Notes: generated by a model not told the origin, from the sequence alone. 64,000 bases of DNA from Roseinatronobacter thiooxidans (GCF_001870675.1 NZ_MEHT01000045.1:124001-188000), one strand, 5' to 3'. Counted from the first letter of the stretch, positions 45,080 to 53,516 are shown. Numbers and translations: made by a program.

Positions 45080-46893
45080 TCCACTGTCACCGATTTTGCC
45101 AGATTGCGGGGTTGGTCCACATCCGTGCCCCTGTGCAGGGCAGTGTGATAGGCGATAAGTTGCGCGGGCACAGCATAGACGATGGGGGCAATGAAATCCG
45201 GCACTGTGGGCATTTGCAGCCGGAAGGGCACATCGCCCGCCTCTGCCAGCCCCTTGGCATCCGAGATCAGAAGCACCTTGCCTTGCCGCGCCATGACTTC
45301 CTGCATGTTCGAGATGGTCTTGTCGAACAGCGCATCATATGGGGCAAAAACGATCACCGGCAAATCAGTGTCGATCAGCGCAATGGGGCCGTGTTTCAGC
45401 TCACCCGCGGCATAAGCTTCGGCATGGATATAGCTGATTTCCTTCAGTTTCAACGCCCCTTCCAGCGCCAGCGGATACATGACCCCGCGCCCCAGAAACA
45501 GCACATCCCGCGCTTGCGCCAATGCCTCGGACATGCGCCGGATTTCTTCTTCGCGGTCGAGTGCTTGCGCGACGAAGCCGGGCAAGGTTCGCAATTCGGC
45601 CAGTCGCGCCGCGAAGCTCTCAGCACTCAGGAAGCCACGATCAAGCCCCGCTTTCAACGCAAGGATCGCCAGCACCTGCAACTGTGCCGTGAACGCCTTG
45701 GTCGAGGCCACGCCGATTTCCGGCCCCGCATGGATGGGCAGCGCCACATCGCTTTCGCGCGCGATTGAAGAGCTGGGCACGTTGACCACAGACAGCACTT
45801 GCGCAACATGGGGGCGGACATGCCGCAGAGCGGCCAATGTATCGGCCGTCTCGCCCGACTGGCTGACGAACAGCGCCATATTGGATGGTCCAAGCACCGG
45901 GTCGCGGTAGCGGAATTCTGACGCAATATCCAGTTCGACTGCCAGACCTGCATATTTCTCGAACCAGTATTTTGCCACCTGACACGCATAGAAAGCCGTG
46001 CCACAGGCCACCATGATCAGCCGGTCTACTGACTTGAAATCTACACTGTCCGGCAACTCGATCCGGTTGTCTTCCTGCCCTGCGTAAAACCCCATCGCCG
46101 CCTTTAGCACAGCAGGCTGTTCAGCCATTTCCTTGGCCATGAAATGGCGGTGGCCAGCCTTGTCCACGCGCGCGGTTTCAACATTGATCCGCGTCATCGG
46201 GCGGGCGGTCTGGTGGTCGTTTTCGTCGAAAATCTGGGCACCTGCGCGCGACAGGATCGCCCAATCCCCTTCTTCCAGATAGGTGATGCGGTCTGTCATA
46301 TCGGCCAGTGCAATCGCATCAGACCCCAGATACATCTCGCCCTCGCCATGGCCGATACATAGGGGCGAGCCGCGCCGTGCGCAGATGATCAGGTCTTCTT
46401 CGCCATCGAACACGAAAGCCAGCGCGAAGGCCCCTTCCAGCCGCTTCAAGGCAGCGCGCGCGGCCTGAACCGGCGTCATGCCCTGTTCCAGATATTGGCT
46501 GGTCAGTTGCACGATGGTTTCGGTGTCGGTTTCGCTGCTGAATTCCGCGCCCTGCGCGGTCAGTTCTTCGCGCAAAGCTCGGAAATTCTCGATAATGCCG
46601 TTATGCACCACAGCCACGCGCCCCGCGCGGTGGGGGTGGGCATTGGCCACACTTGGCCCACCATGCGTGGCCCAGCGCGTATGGCCAATGCCCACGCGGC
46701 CCGGCAATGGGTCATGCACCAGCGTATCCGACAGGTTGATCAGCTTGCCCACCGCGCGGCGACGGTCCAGCTTGCCATGGTTAACTGTTGCAATACCCGC
46801 ACTGTCATAGCCGCGATATTCCAGCCGTTTCAACGCATCAAGGATAAGCGGAGAGACTTCGTGATCCCCCAGAACGCCCACAATTCCACACAT
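45076..46893 (-). CDS. glmS: glutamine--fructose-6-phosphate aminotransferase (isomerizing)
   Basis: A 605-residue enzyme that makes glucosamine 6-phosphate. The N-terminal Ntn glutaminase starts MCGIVGVLGDHEV with Cys as nucleophile after Met removal; two SIS domains follow (VACGTAFYACQVAKYW, FVSQSGETADTLAAL and the C-terminal GRGVMYPLALEGALKLKEI). The C-terminus is the standard ...NLAKSVTVE. It follows glmU by 6 bases, forming a UDP-GlcNAc supply operon glmU-glmS. No glmS ribozyme-like leader is present. Confidence 0.98.
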   Translation of the reverse strand: MCGIVGVLGDHEVSPLILDALKRLEYRGYDSAGIATVNHGKLDRRRAVGKLINLSDTLVHDPLPGRVGIGHTRWATHGGPSVANAHPHRAGRVAVVHNGIIENFRALREELTAQGAEFSSETDTETIVQLTSQYLEQGMTPVQAARAALKRLEGAFALAFVFDGEEDLIICARRGSPLCIGHGEGEMYLGSDAIALADMTDRITYLEEGDWAILSRAGAQIFDENDHQTARPMTRINVETARVDKAGHRHFMAKEMAEQPAVLKAAMGFYAGQEDNRIELPDSVDFKSVDRLIMVACGTAFYACQVAKYWFEKYAGLAVELDIASEFRYRDPVLGPSNMALFVSQSGETADTLAALRHVRPHVAQVLSVVNVPSSSIARESDVALPIHAGPEIGVASTKAFTAQLQVLAILALKAGLDRGFLSAESFAARLAELRTLPGFVAQALDREEEIRRMSEALAQARDVLFLGRGVMYPLALEGALKLKEISYIHAEAYAAGELKHGPIALIDTDLPVIVFAPYDALFDKTISNMQEVMARQGKVLLISDAKGLAEAGDVPFRLQMPTVPDFIAPIVYAVPAQLIAYHTALHRGTDVDQPRNLAKSVTVE

Positions 46894-46899
46894 CTGCCC

Positions 46900-48249
46900 T
46901 TATCCTTTCGCTTTTGCGGCCTTGGCCGCGCGCAAACGATCCATCAGCCGTTTGCCAAGCCCCGGCTTCACCTCTTGGCGCGCGCGTCCCAGCGCCAATG
47001 CGCCATCCGGCACATCCGTGGTGATGACAGAGCCAGAGCCGATCAGCGCCTCGGCCCCCACGCGCACAGGGGCCACCAGCATGGTGGACGAGCCGATAAA
47101 CGCCCCCGCCCCTATTTCGGTGCGGTGCTTGAACACACCGTCATAATTGCAAGTGACCGTTCCTGCACCCAGATTGGCCCGCGCGCCGATGCTTGCATCG
47201 CCTACATAGGACAGATGGTTGACCTTGGCCCCTTCGCCCAGTTCGGCATTCTTGATTTCCACAAAATTGCCGACGCGCACATCTTCCGCCAGTTCCGCGC
47301 CGGGGCGCAAACGGGCATAGGGGCCGACAACTGCACCGCGGCTGACATGCGCCCCTTCCAGATGGCTGAAAGCGCGGATAGTGGCCCCGCTTTCCACAGT
47401 GACATCGGGGCCGAATACCACAAATTGCTCGACCACCGCACCGCGCCCGATGAACGTGTCTTGCGCGAAATACACAGTTTCGGGCGCAACGAGTGTGACG
47501 CCATTCTCCAGCGCTTCGGCGCGTGCGCGGGTCTGGAAACCGGCCTCTGCCTGCGCCAGTTCCGCGCGGGTGTTGATGCCCAGCGTCTCTGCCTCGGGGC
47601 AGGTGACCACACCGGCGGACAGCCCTTGCGCCGTGGCCAGCGCAACAATATCGGTCAGGTAATATTCGCCCGCCGCATTGTCATTGCCCACTTGTGCGAT
47701 CAGGTCGAACAGGGTTGCACGATCTGCGCAAATCACACCGCTATTGCATAGGGGTATCGCGCGTTCTTCTTCGGTGGCGTCCTTGTATTCGACAATCCGC
47801 GCAAGCCGCGCGCCTTGCGTGACAAGCCGCCCATAGCGCCCCGGATCAGCGGCTTCAAACCCCAGCACCACAATATCATGCGTCTTGCGCGCAGCGATCA
47901 TCGCCTCCAGCGTGTCAGACCGGATGAAGGGCGTGTCACCATAGAGCACCACCACATCGCCCGCGACCCCCGCCAAGGCCGCGCGGGCCTGATCGACGGC
48001 ATGTGCCGTGCCAAGCTGTTCGGTCTGGCGCACCACGATTGCGCCCTCATCTTCCGCAGTGACCACCTGTTCAACCGCATCGCCGCCATGCCCGACCACA
48101 ACCACCACGCGCGCGGGGTCCAGCGCGCGCCCGGCGCGCATGGCATGCACCACCAGCGGCACAGCGCCCAGCGGGTGCAGGACTTTGGGCATGTCAGATT
48201 GCATGCGGCTGCCCTGACCGGCTGCCAGAATGACAAGTGAAACCATCAT
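46900..48249 (-). CDS. glmU: bifunctional N-acetylglucosamine-1-phosphate uridyltransferase/glucosamine-1-phosphate acetyltransferase
   Basis: A 449-residue cytoplasmic enzyme. The uridyltransferase domain starts VSLVILAAGQGSRMQSDMPKVLHPL, with LGTAHAVDQA and VLYGDTPFI. From about residue 250 hexapeptide repeats of the left-handed beta-helix carry the acetyltransferase (GPYARLRPGAELAEDVRVGN, VGDASIGARANLGAGTVTCNYDG). Two adjacent ATG codons (48249, 48246) can start it. It makes UDP-GlcNAc for peptidoglycan and LPS together with glmS. Confidence 0.98.
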   Translation of the reverse strand: MMVSLVILAAGQGSRMQSDMPKVLHPLGAVPLVVHAMRAGRALDPARVVVVVGHGGDAVEQVVTAEDEGAIVVRQTEQLGTAHAVDQARAALAGVAGDVVVLYGDTPFIRSDTLEAMIAARKTHDIVVLGFEAADPGRYGRLVTQGARLARIVEYKDATEEERAIPLCNSGVICADRATLFDLIAQVGNDNAAGEYYLTDIVALATAQGLSAGVVTCPEAETLGINTRAELAQAEAGFQTRARAEALENGVTLVAPETVYFAQDTFIGRGAVVEQFVVFGPDVTVESGATIRAFSHLEGAHVSRGAVVGPYARLRPGAELAEDVRVGNFVEIKNAELGEGAKVNHLSYVGDASIGARANLGAGTVTCNYDGVFKHRTEIGAGAFIGSSTMLVAPVRVGAEALIGSGSVITTDVPDGALALGRARQEVKPGLGKRLMDRLRAAKAAKAKG

Positions 48250-48370
48250 GAAATCGCGTATCCTGCTTTAAATTCCCGCCTCACCTGTGGCGCAGATACC
48301 GGCATAGCCGCAAGGGGTGCAAGGGTCACTTGTGATTTCACCCTGTAATACAGGCAAGAGCACGCCCAGT

Positions 48371-48400
48371 TTGACCGAAATCAACGACCAAGGCTAAACT
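48371..48400 (+). promoter_or_regulatory. promoter with FNR-like box before the universal stress protein genes
   Basis: TTGACC (48371-48376), 18 bases, TAAACT (48395-48400) make a plausible promoter. The 14 bases TTGACCGAAATCAA (48371-48384) match the FNR consensus TTGAT-N4-ATCAA at 9 of 10 positions. Overlap of the box with the -35 would suit repression or a class II-like arrangement. Confidence 0.5.
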
Positions 48401-48444
48401 GTATGTGCATGATATGAACGCGCAACAGGAAAGGAGAGGCCAGA

Positions 48445-48858
48445 ATGTATGGCAGAATTATCGTCGCGGTCGATCTGGAACAGATCGAACAGGGCCGCGC
48501 ACTATTGGCGCGCGCAACATCATTTCTGGACGCAGGCGGAGAAATCCGGCTGCTGCATGTGCTGGAAGAAGTGCCGGGATATATTGCCGCCGAACTGCCC
48601 GGCGACATCTCAGAGCGCCGCCGCGCCGCGGCTGCGGTCGAGTTGCGCGCCATGATTGACCCAAACGAGGATGTTCGCGTCGTGCATGAGGTACGCCACG
48701 GGCCAGCTTCGGGGCAGATATTGCAAGCCGCCGAGGATTCGGGCGCAGATCTGATCATGATCGCCAGTCACAAGCCCGGATTGCGGGACTATTTCATTGG
48801 CTCGACCGCTGCGCGCGTGATACGTCATGCGACATGCTCGGTTCTTGTAGAACGCTGA
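48445..48858 (+). CDS. universal stress protein UspA family, copy 1
   Basis: A 137-residue single-domain Usp: MYGRIIVAVDLEQ at the start, GGEIRLLHVLEEVPGYIAAELP, and the C-terminal nucleotide-binding region DLIMIASHKPGLRDYFIGSTAARVIRHATCSVLV. It is the first of three tandem paralogues sharing this C-terminal block. A GGAGAGG ribosome site precedes ATG 48445. Such proteins support survival under starvation, oxidative or anaerobic stress. Confidence 0.93.
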   Translation: MYGRIIVAVDLEQIEQGRALLARATSFLDAGGEIRLLHVLEEVPGYIAAELPGDISERRRAAAAVELRAMIDPNEDVRVVHEVRHGPASGQILQAAEDSGADLIMIASHKPGLRDYFIGSTAARVIRHATCSVLVER

Positions 48859-48881
48859 ACGACAACAACAGGAAAACCAAT

Positions 48882-49298
48882 ATGTATTCTTCCATCGTAA
48901 TCGCCGCCGCCCTTTTCAACGAAGGGGCCACCACCCGCGCCGCACTGGCAAAAGCGCAAACCCTGCTGAATGAAGGCGGGACAGTTACCTTGGTGCATGT
49001 GATCGACGAAATACCCGGCTATGTCGCGGCCTCGATCCCGAAAGAGCATCTGAACATGCGCCGGCGTGAGGTTGACGACCAGCTTGCCGAAATCGCAAAA
49101 GGCGCGCCGGGGTTGAACGTGCTGACCGTTATCCGCGAGGGGCAACCCTCTGCCTCGATCCTTGGGGCGGCGAAGGAAGCCAATGCCGATCTGATCATGA
49201 TTGCCAGCCACAAGCCGGGGCTGAGTGATTATTTCATCGGCTCGACCGCCGCGCGGATTGTGCGCCATGCGCCCATTTCGGTGCTGGTTTCGCGCTGA
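48882..49298 (+). CDS. universal stress protein UspA family, copy 2
   Basis: A 138-residue Usp paralogue: MYSSIVIAAALFNEGATTRAALAKAQTLL, VTLVHVIDEIPGYVAASIPKEHL, then DLIMIASHKPGLSDYFIGSTAARIVRH. It starts 23 bases after copy 1, so the two are cotranscribed and share the terminator at 49324-49356. The N-terminal VAVD of copy 1 is replaced by IAAAL here, so the canonical Asp of strand 1 is missing. Confidence 0.93.
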   Translation: MYSSIVIAAALFNEGATTRAALAKAQTLLNEGGTVTLVHVIDEIPGYVAASIPKEHLNMRRREVDDQLAEIAKGAPGLNVLTVIREGQPSASILGAAKEANADLIMIASHKPGLSDYFIGSTAARIVRHAPISVLVSR

Positions 49299-49323
49299 TA
49301 AACCATCTTTGATGCAAGGTTCG

Positions 49324-49356
49324 GGGCCGGACAGTTGCACTGTCCGGCCCTTTTAT
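49324..49356 (+). terminator. intrinsic terminator between Usp copies 2 and 3
   Basis: An 11-bp perfect stem GGGCCGGACAG / CTGTCCGGCCC (49324-49334 and 49340-49350), loop TTGCA, then TTTTATT. Confidence 0.88.
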
Positions 49357-49447
49357 TGCCTTGCACGGGTATGTTGTGCAATGCTGGCCCACAGCAATCT
49401 GCACGGCGCGCAAGACGCTTGCACAGAAACTGCGAAAGGACGTGAAC

Positions 49448-49864
49448 ATGTATAAATCAATTGTTGTGGCCGTGGCCCTGTTCAACAAAGGGGCCACCAG
49501 CCGCGCCCTGATCCAGAAAGCCAATAAACTGGTGGATGCGGGGGGCAGCATCACGCTTGTGCATGTGCTGGACGAAGTTCCGCCCTATCTGGCCGCCGCT
49601 GTCGCGCGCGAGCAATTGTTGCAACACCGCAAGGCGATCCGCGAACAGCTTGATTCGCTGGCCGCGTCTGCAAGGGCCAAGACTGTCGATATCGACATTC
49701 GTGGCGGGCGCCCGTCCGAGAATATTCTGGCCTGCGCGCAAGACTGCAAGGCCGATCTGATCATGGTTGCCAGCCACAAGCCGGGGATGAGCGATTATTT
49801 CATCGGCTCCACCGCTTCGCGGGTTGTGCGGCATTCGCAGATTTCGGTGCTTGTGGCCCGCTGA
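49448..49864 (+). CDS. universal stress protein UspA family, copy 3
   Basis: A 138-residue paralogue closest to copy 2 (MYKSIVVAVALFNKGATSRALIQKANKLVDAGG; C-terminal DLIMVASHKPGMSDYFIGSTASRVVRH). Like copy 2 it lacks the strand-1 Asp. The terminator before it implies its own promoter or read-through. GAAAGGA precedes ATG 49448. Confidence 0.93.
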   Translation: MYKSIVVAVALFNKGATSRALIQKANKLVDAGGSITLVHVLDEVPPYLAAAVAREQLLQHRKAIREQLDSLAASARAKTVDIDIRGGRPSENILACAQDCKADLIMVASHKPGMSDYFIGSTASRVVRHSQISVLVAR

Positions 49865-49949
49865 CGGTAATTCGGCACGATATGCCGCGATCCGGCCTTT
49901 CCTCTGGCGCGCAGACGGTTATCTGAGGGATGACTTCAGGAGGAAATGC

Positions 49950-51989
49950 ATGTCGGATGCGCTGGTAATTTTCACACCTTCAGGCAAGCGGGGCCGCTTC
50001 GCCTTTGGAACCCCTGTGCTGACCGCTGCGCGGCAGCTGGGGGTGGACCTTGATTCAGTCTGTGGCGGGCGCGGCATCTGTTCCAAATGCCAGATCACAC
50101 CGGGGGTGGGCGAATATTCCAAACACGGGGTGACGGTCGCGCCCGATGCGCTGTCGGACTGGAATTCGGTCGAACAGCGCTACCACGACAAGCGCGGGCT
50201 GGTCGCGGGGCGGCGGCTGGGCTGTCAGGCCAAAGTGATGGGCGATGTCGTGATAGACGTGCCGCCCGAAAGCCAGGTGCACCGTCAGGTTGTGCGCAAG
50301 GCCGCAACTGCGCGCGCCATGACGATGGACCCTGCAACCCGCCTGTATTTCGTCGAGGTGCAGGAACCCGATATGCACGAACCTTCGGGCGATTTCGAGC
50401 GCCTTGCCAAAGCGCTGCGCGCCGAGTGGGAGATACCCGAAATCACTGCCGGTCTGGATGTGCTGCGCAAGTTGCAACCCACTTTGCGCGACGGGAAATG
50501 GCGCGTCACAGTTGCGCTGCACAAGGACCACAAGGCAGGGCCGCACCGCGTGCTGGATATCTGGCCGGGCCTGTATGAGGGGGGCTTGTACGGGCTGGCC
50601 ATCGATCTTGGCTCGACCACCATTGCTGCGCATCTGTGCGACCTGCGCACGGGCGAGGTTGTCACCTCTTCCGGTATCATGAACCCGCAGATCCGCTTTG
50701 GCGAAGACCTGATGAGCCGTGTCAGCTATGCCATGATGAACCCCGGCGGCGATGTCGAAATGACCCGCGCAGTGCGCGAGGGAATGGATGCGCTGATCAC
50801 CGCCATTTCAGAAGAGGTGCAGGTCAGCCCACGCGAGATTATGGAAGCCGTGATCGTGTGCAATCCGGTCATGCATCATCTGTTTCTGGGCATTGATCCG
50901 GTGGAACTGGGCCAAGCCCCCTTTGCGCTGGCCACGTCTGACGCAATCTCGCTGGATATCCGCGAGTTGGGCATGAAGGCCATGAACCCTGCCGCGCGTG
51001 GCTATCTGCTGCCCTGCATCGCGGGCCATGTCGGCGCGGATGCCGCCGCAGTTGCGCTGTCCGAAAGCCCCGAGACATCGGATGATCTGGTGCTGGTGGT
51101 CGATGTGGGCACCAATGCCGAAATCCTGCTGGGGGACAAGCGGCGGGTGCTGGCATGTTCCTCGCCCACTGGCCCCGCGTTTGAGGGGGCGCAAATCTCC
51201 TCCGGCCAGCGCGCGGCCCCCGGCGCGATCGAGAAGATCGAGATTGACCCTGTCACCAAAGAGCCGCGCTTTCGGGTCATCGGTTGTGATCTGTGGTCGG
51301 ATGAGCCGGGCTTTGACGCCGCGACAGCCCAAACAGGCATTACCGGCATTTGCGGGTCAGGGATAATCGAGGCGGTGGCCGAAATGCGCATGGCAGGGCT
51401 TGTCGATGCGTCTGGCCTGATCGGGTCAGCCGAGCAGACAGGCACATGGCGCAACCAGCCCGAGGGGCGCACCCATGCCTATCTGATCCATGATGCCACC
51501 GCGACAGGCGGGCCGCACATAACTGTGACGCAAGGCGACATCCGCGCAATCCAGCTTGCGAAATCGGCACTTTATGCAGGCGCGCGGTTGTTGATGGATG
51601 AAATCGGAACCGACCATGTGGACCGCGTGGTTCTTGCGGGCGCGTTCGGGGCGCATATCAGCTCCAAACACGCGATGGTGCTGGGCATGATCCCTGACGC
51701 GCTGCTGGTGAATGTGACCAGCGCAGGCAATGCCGCCGGAACCGGCGCGCGCATGGCGTTGTGCAGTATTGCTGCGCGCCATGCGATTGAAGGGACTGTG
51801 CGGCGCATCCACAAGGTGGAAACCGCGATTGAACCGCGGTTTCAGGAACATTTCGTCAATGCCAACGCCCTGCCCCACGCGGTCGATACATTTCCGGAGT
51901 TAAGCAAGATCGTCACCTTGCCGAATGTCAGCTTCAACACCGGCGGCGGCGAGTCAGAGGGGGGGCGGCGCAGGCGGCGCAAGGGCTGA
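49950..51989 (+). CDS. RACo-type corrinoid-protein reductive activator ([2Fe-2S] + ASKHA/DUF4445 domains)
   Basis: A 679-residue protein. The N-terminal ferredoxin domain has CGGRGICSKC plus a distal Cys in RRLGCQAKV, i.e. the Cx5Cx2C...C pattern of a [2Fe-2S] centre. A linker and a middle domain precede the ASKHA ATPase (GLAIDLGSTTIAAHLCDL near residue 215; LVVDVGTNAEILLGDK; VVLAGAFGAHISSKHAM). RACo and RamA proteins use ATP to reduce Co(II) corrinoid proteins in methyltransferase systems. None of their partners is in the window. The C-terminal tail is Arg-rich. AGGAGG precedes ATG 49950. Confidence 0.92.
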   Translation: MSDALVIFTPSGKRGRFAFGTPVLTAARQLGVDLDSVCGGRGICSKCQITPGVGEYSKHGVTVAPDALSDWNSVEQRYHDKRGLVAGRRLGCQAKVMGDVVIDVPPESQVHRQVVRKAATARAMTMDPATRLYFVEVQEPDMHEPSGDFERLAKALRAEWEIPEITAGLDVLRKLQPTLRDGKWRVTVALHKDHKAGPHRVLDIWPGLYEGGLYGLAIDLGSTTIAAHLCDLRTGEVVTSSGIMNPQIRFGEDLMSRVSYAMMNPGGDVEMTRAVREGMDALITAISEEVQVSPREIMEAVIVCNPVMHHLFLGIDPVELGQAPFALATSDAISLDIRELGMKAMNPAARGYLLPCIAGHVGADAAAVALSESPETSDDLVLVVDVGTNAEILLGDKRRVLACSSPTGPAFEGAQISSGQRAAPGAIEKIEIDPVTKEPRFRVIGCDLWSDEPGFDAATAQTGITGICGSGIIEAVAEMRMAGLVDASGLIGSAEQTGTWRNQPEGRTHAYLIHDATATGGPHITVTQGDIRAIQLAKSALYAGARLLMDEIGTDHVDRVVLAGAFGAHISSKHAMVLGMIPDALLVNVTSAGNAAGTGARMALCSIAARHAIEGTVRRIHKVETAIEPRFQEHFVNANALPHAVDTFPELSKIVTLPNVSFNTGGGESEGGRRRRRKG

Positions 51990-52021
51990 CCCGCGCCATG
52001 CCGGCTTATCGCTGACTATGA

Positions 52022-52057
52022 AAAAGGCCCGGATACCAACAGGTATCCGGGCCTTTT
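52022..52057. terminator. strong bidirectional terminator
   Basis: A 16-bp perfect stem AAAAGGCCCGGATACC / GGTATCCGGGCCTTTT with loop AACA. T-runs on both strands let it serve both the RACo gene and the convergent acidic-protein gene. Confidence 0.9.
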
Positions 52058-52076
52058 AACAGAGGCTTTTGCCGTA

Positions 52077-52718
52077 TCAGTTGCCTGTCATCTCGCGCAG
52101 GCGCACGACGATCTGTTCCAGCAATTCTGGGTTTTCGCCAGCAGCTTGCAGCATGGTTTCGATAATCCCACGCTCTGCCAGATTCAGGTTGGCCGCGTCG
52201 ATCTGGGCGCGAATCGACTCCAGCGACAGGTCAAGACCAAGGTCTTGCAACTCGATCGCTTCCTCGATCGCATCCGCAGTCTCTTCAGCCGCTTCGTCAG
52301 ACAAAGTTTCCTCTGCATCCTGAACGGCGTCTTCCACTGCGGCTTCGTCAATTGCTTCGGCATCGTCATTGACAATGTCATCCACAATCGCGTCAACCGA
52401 CTCGGTTGTTGCATCAACAGCACCCTCGACTGCCTCTTCAACTGTCTCGGCAGCATCCGATGCGACATCTTCCATCAGTTCTTCGGTGGTTGGTTCTTCA
52501 GCAGCCTCTTCCGCGATCGGCTCTTCGATGGCGGGTTCGGGCTCTGGTTCAGGCTCTACAGGTTCGGGGGCTTCGACCTCTGGCTCTGTTACTTCCGGTG
52601 CGGGTGTGGTTTCAACCGCTGGCTCCAGAACTTCAGGGGCCTGACGCGACTGAATCCCGAACCAAATACCGATGGCCGCCGCAGCAGCCGCAATTGCGAC
52701 AAGAAGGGATTTATTCAT
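52077..52718 (-). CDS. membrane-anchored highly acidic Glu/Pro/Ala-rich protein
   Basis: A 213-residue protein with an N-terminal signal-anchor (MNKSLLVAIAAAAAAIGIWFG), then about 130 residues dominated by Glu, Asp, Ala, Pro and Val, first as EP repeats and then as predicted helical EEA/DAV repeats. A short neutral helical C-terminus (LSLESIRAQIDAANLNLAERG, then LEQIVVRLREMTGN) looks conserved and domain-like. The family is not recognised; a periplasmic structural or binding role is possible. AAGGAT precedes ATG 52718. Confidence 0.8.
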   Translation of the reverse strand: MNKSLLVAIAAAAAAIGIWFGIQSRQAPEVLEPAVETTPAPEVTEPEVEAPEPVEPEPEPEPAIEEPIAEEAAEEPTTEELMEDVASDAAETVEEAVEGAVDATTESVDAIVDDIVNDDAEAIDEAAVEDAVQDAEETLSDEAAEETADAIEEAIELQDLGLDLSLESIRAQIDAANLNLAERGIIETMLQAAGENPELLEQIVVRLREMTGN

Positions 52719-52847
52719 GGCACGATCCTTGTGAACATTCAAAGTTATTGCCGCGCGCTATGCCAGACTTGCCCCCCTTTGCAAAGGGGGCTTTGCTGCA
52801 ACTGCGAAAACAAGCTTGTTATCGCAATGCGCGCATGATCTTCGCGC

Positions 52848-52876
52848 TTGAATTGCGCATGGCACAGATTTACTGT
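52848..52876 (+). promoter_or_regulatory. promoter of infC
   Basis: TTGAAT (52848-52853), 17 bases, TACTGT (52871-52876), leaving a leader of about 30 bases before the start codon. Confidence 0.5.
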
Positions 52877-52911
52877 ATCTCACCGATCTAAACAGAACAA
52901 GGAACGACACC

Positions 52912-53451
52912 ATAGCCCGCAGACCGCATAATGCCCCGCCACAACGTGACACCGGACCGCGCGTGAATGACCGCATCCGCGCGCCAGAGATTCGCCTGAT
53001 CGGGGCCGAAGGTGAAAATCTGGGGGTTGTGACCCCGTCTCAGGCGATGGCGCTGGCCGATGAGGCCGGCCTAGACCTTGTCGAAATCTCTCCCAATGCA
53101 GCGCCGCCCGTCTGCAAGATCATGGATTTCGGCAAATACAAATACGAGGTGCAAAAGCGCGAAGCCGAAGCCCGCAAGAAGCAGCACATCATCGAGATCA
53201 AGGAAGTCAAATTCCGCCCCAATACCGATACGCATGACTATGAAGTCAAGATGCGCAACGTGATGCGGTTTCTTGAAGGGGGTGACAAGGTCAAGGTGAC
53301 GTTGCGTTTTCGTGGCCGCGAGATGGCGCACCAGAATATTGGCGCGGAATTGCTGCACCGCGTCGCGGCCGATGTCGGCGAGATTGGCAAGGTCGAGAAT
53401 ATGCCCAAAATGGAAGGGCGGCAGATGATCATGATGATCGCGCCGCGCTGA
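52912..53451 (+). CDS. infC: translation initiation factor IF-3, apparently starting at AUA
   Basis: A 179-residue IF-3. The conserved N-terminus ([19 protein letters not shown]) begins directly after an ATA codon at 52912, and AAGGAA sits 7 bases before it; no ATG or GTG is available at this place. The next possible start, GTG 52963, would remove 17 residues and has no ribosome site. IF-3 is known to use rare start codons (AUU in E. coli) for autoregulation, since IF-3 itself discriminates against them. The IF3-N linker ([21 protein letters not shown]) and C domain ([18 protein letters not shown]) are complete. Confidence 0.93.
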   Translation: MARRPHNAPPQRDTGPRVNDRIRAPEIRLIGAEGENLGVVTPSQAMALADEAGLDLVEISPNAAPPVCKIMDFGKYKYEVQKREAEARKKQHIIEIKEVKFRPNTDTHDYEVKMRNVMRFLEGGDKVKVTLRFRGREMAHQNIGAELLHRVAADVGEIGKVENMPKMEGRQMIMMIAPR

Positions 53452-53475
53452 CGCAAACGGCACAGCCAGAACGAC

Positions 53476-53505
53476 AAGCCCGCAATAGTACATTGCGGGC
53501 TTTTT
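53476..53505 (+). terminator. intrinsic terminator after infC
   Basis: An 11-bp stem AAGCCCGCAAT / ATTGCGGGCTT (53476-53486 and 53492-53502) with a 5-base loop and a T-run. Confidence 0.88.
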
Positions 53506-53516
53506 CTATGCGAAGA

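Noticed and set aside
52146-52838. 230-codon plus-strand frame opposite the acidic protein gene, Phe/Cys-rich
   Set aside because: The composition is the mirror of the Glu/Asp codons of the minus-strand gene, which has a good ribosome site, signal-anchor and terminator.
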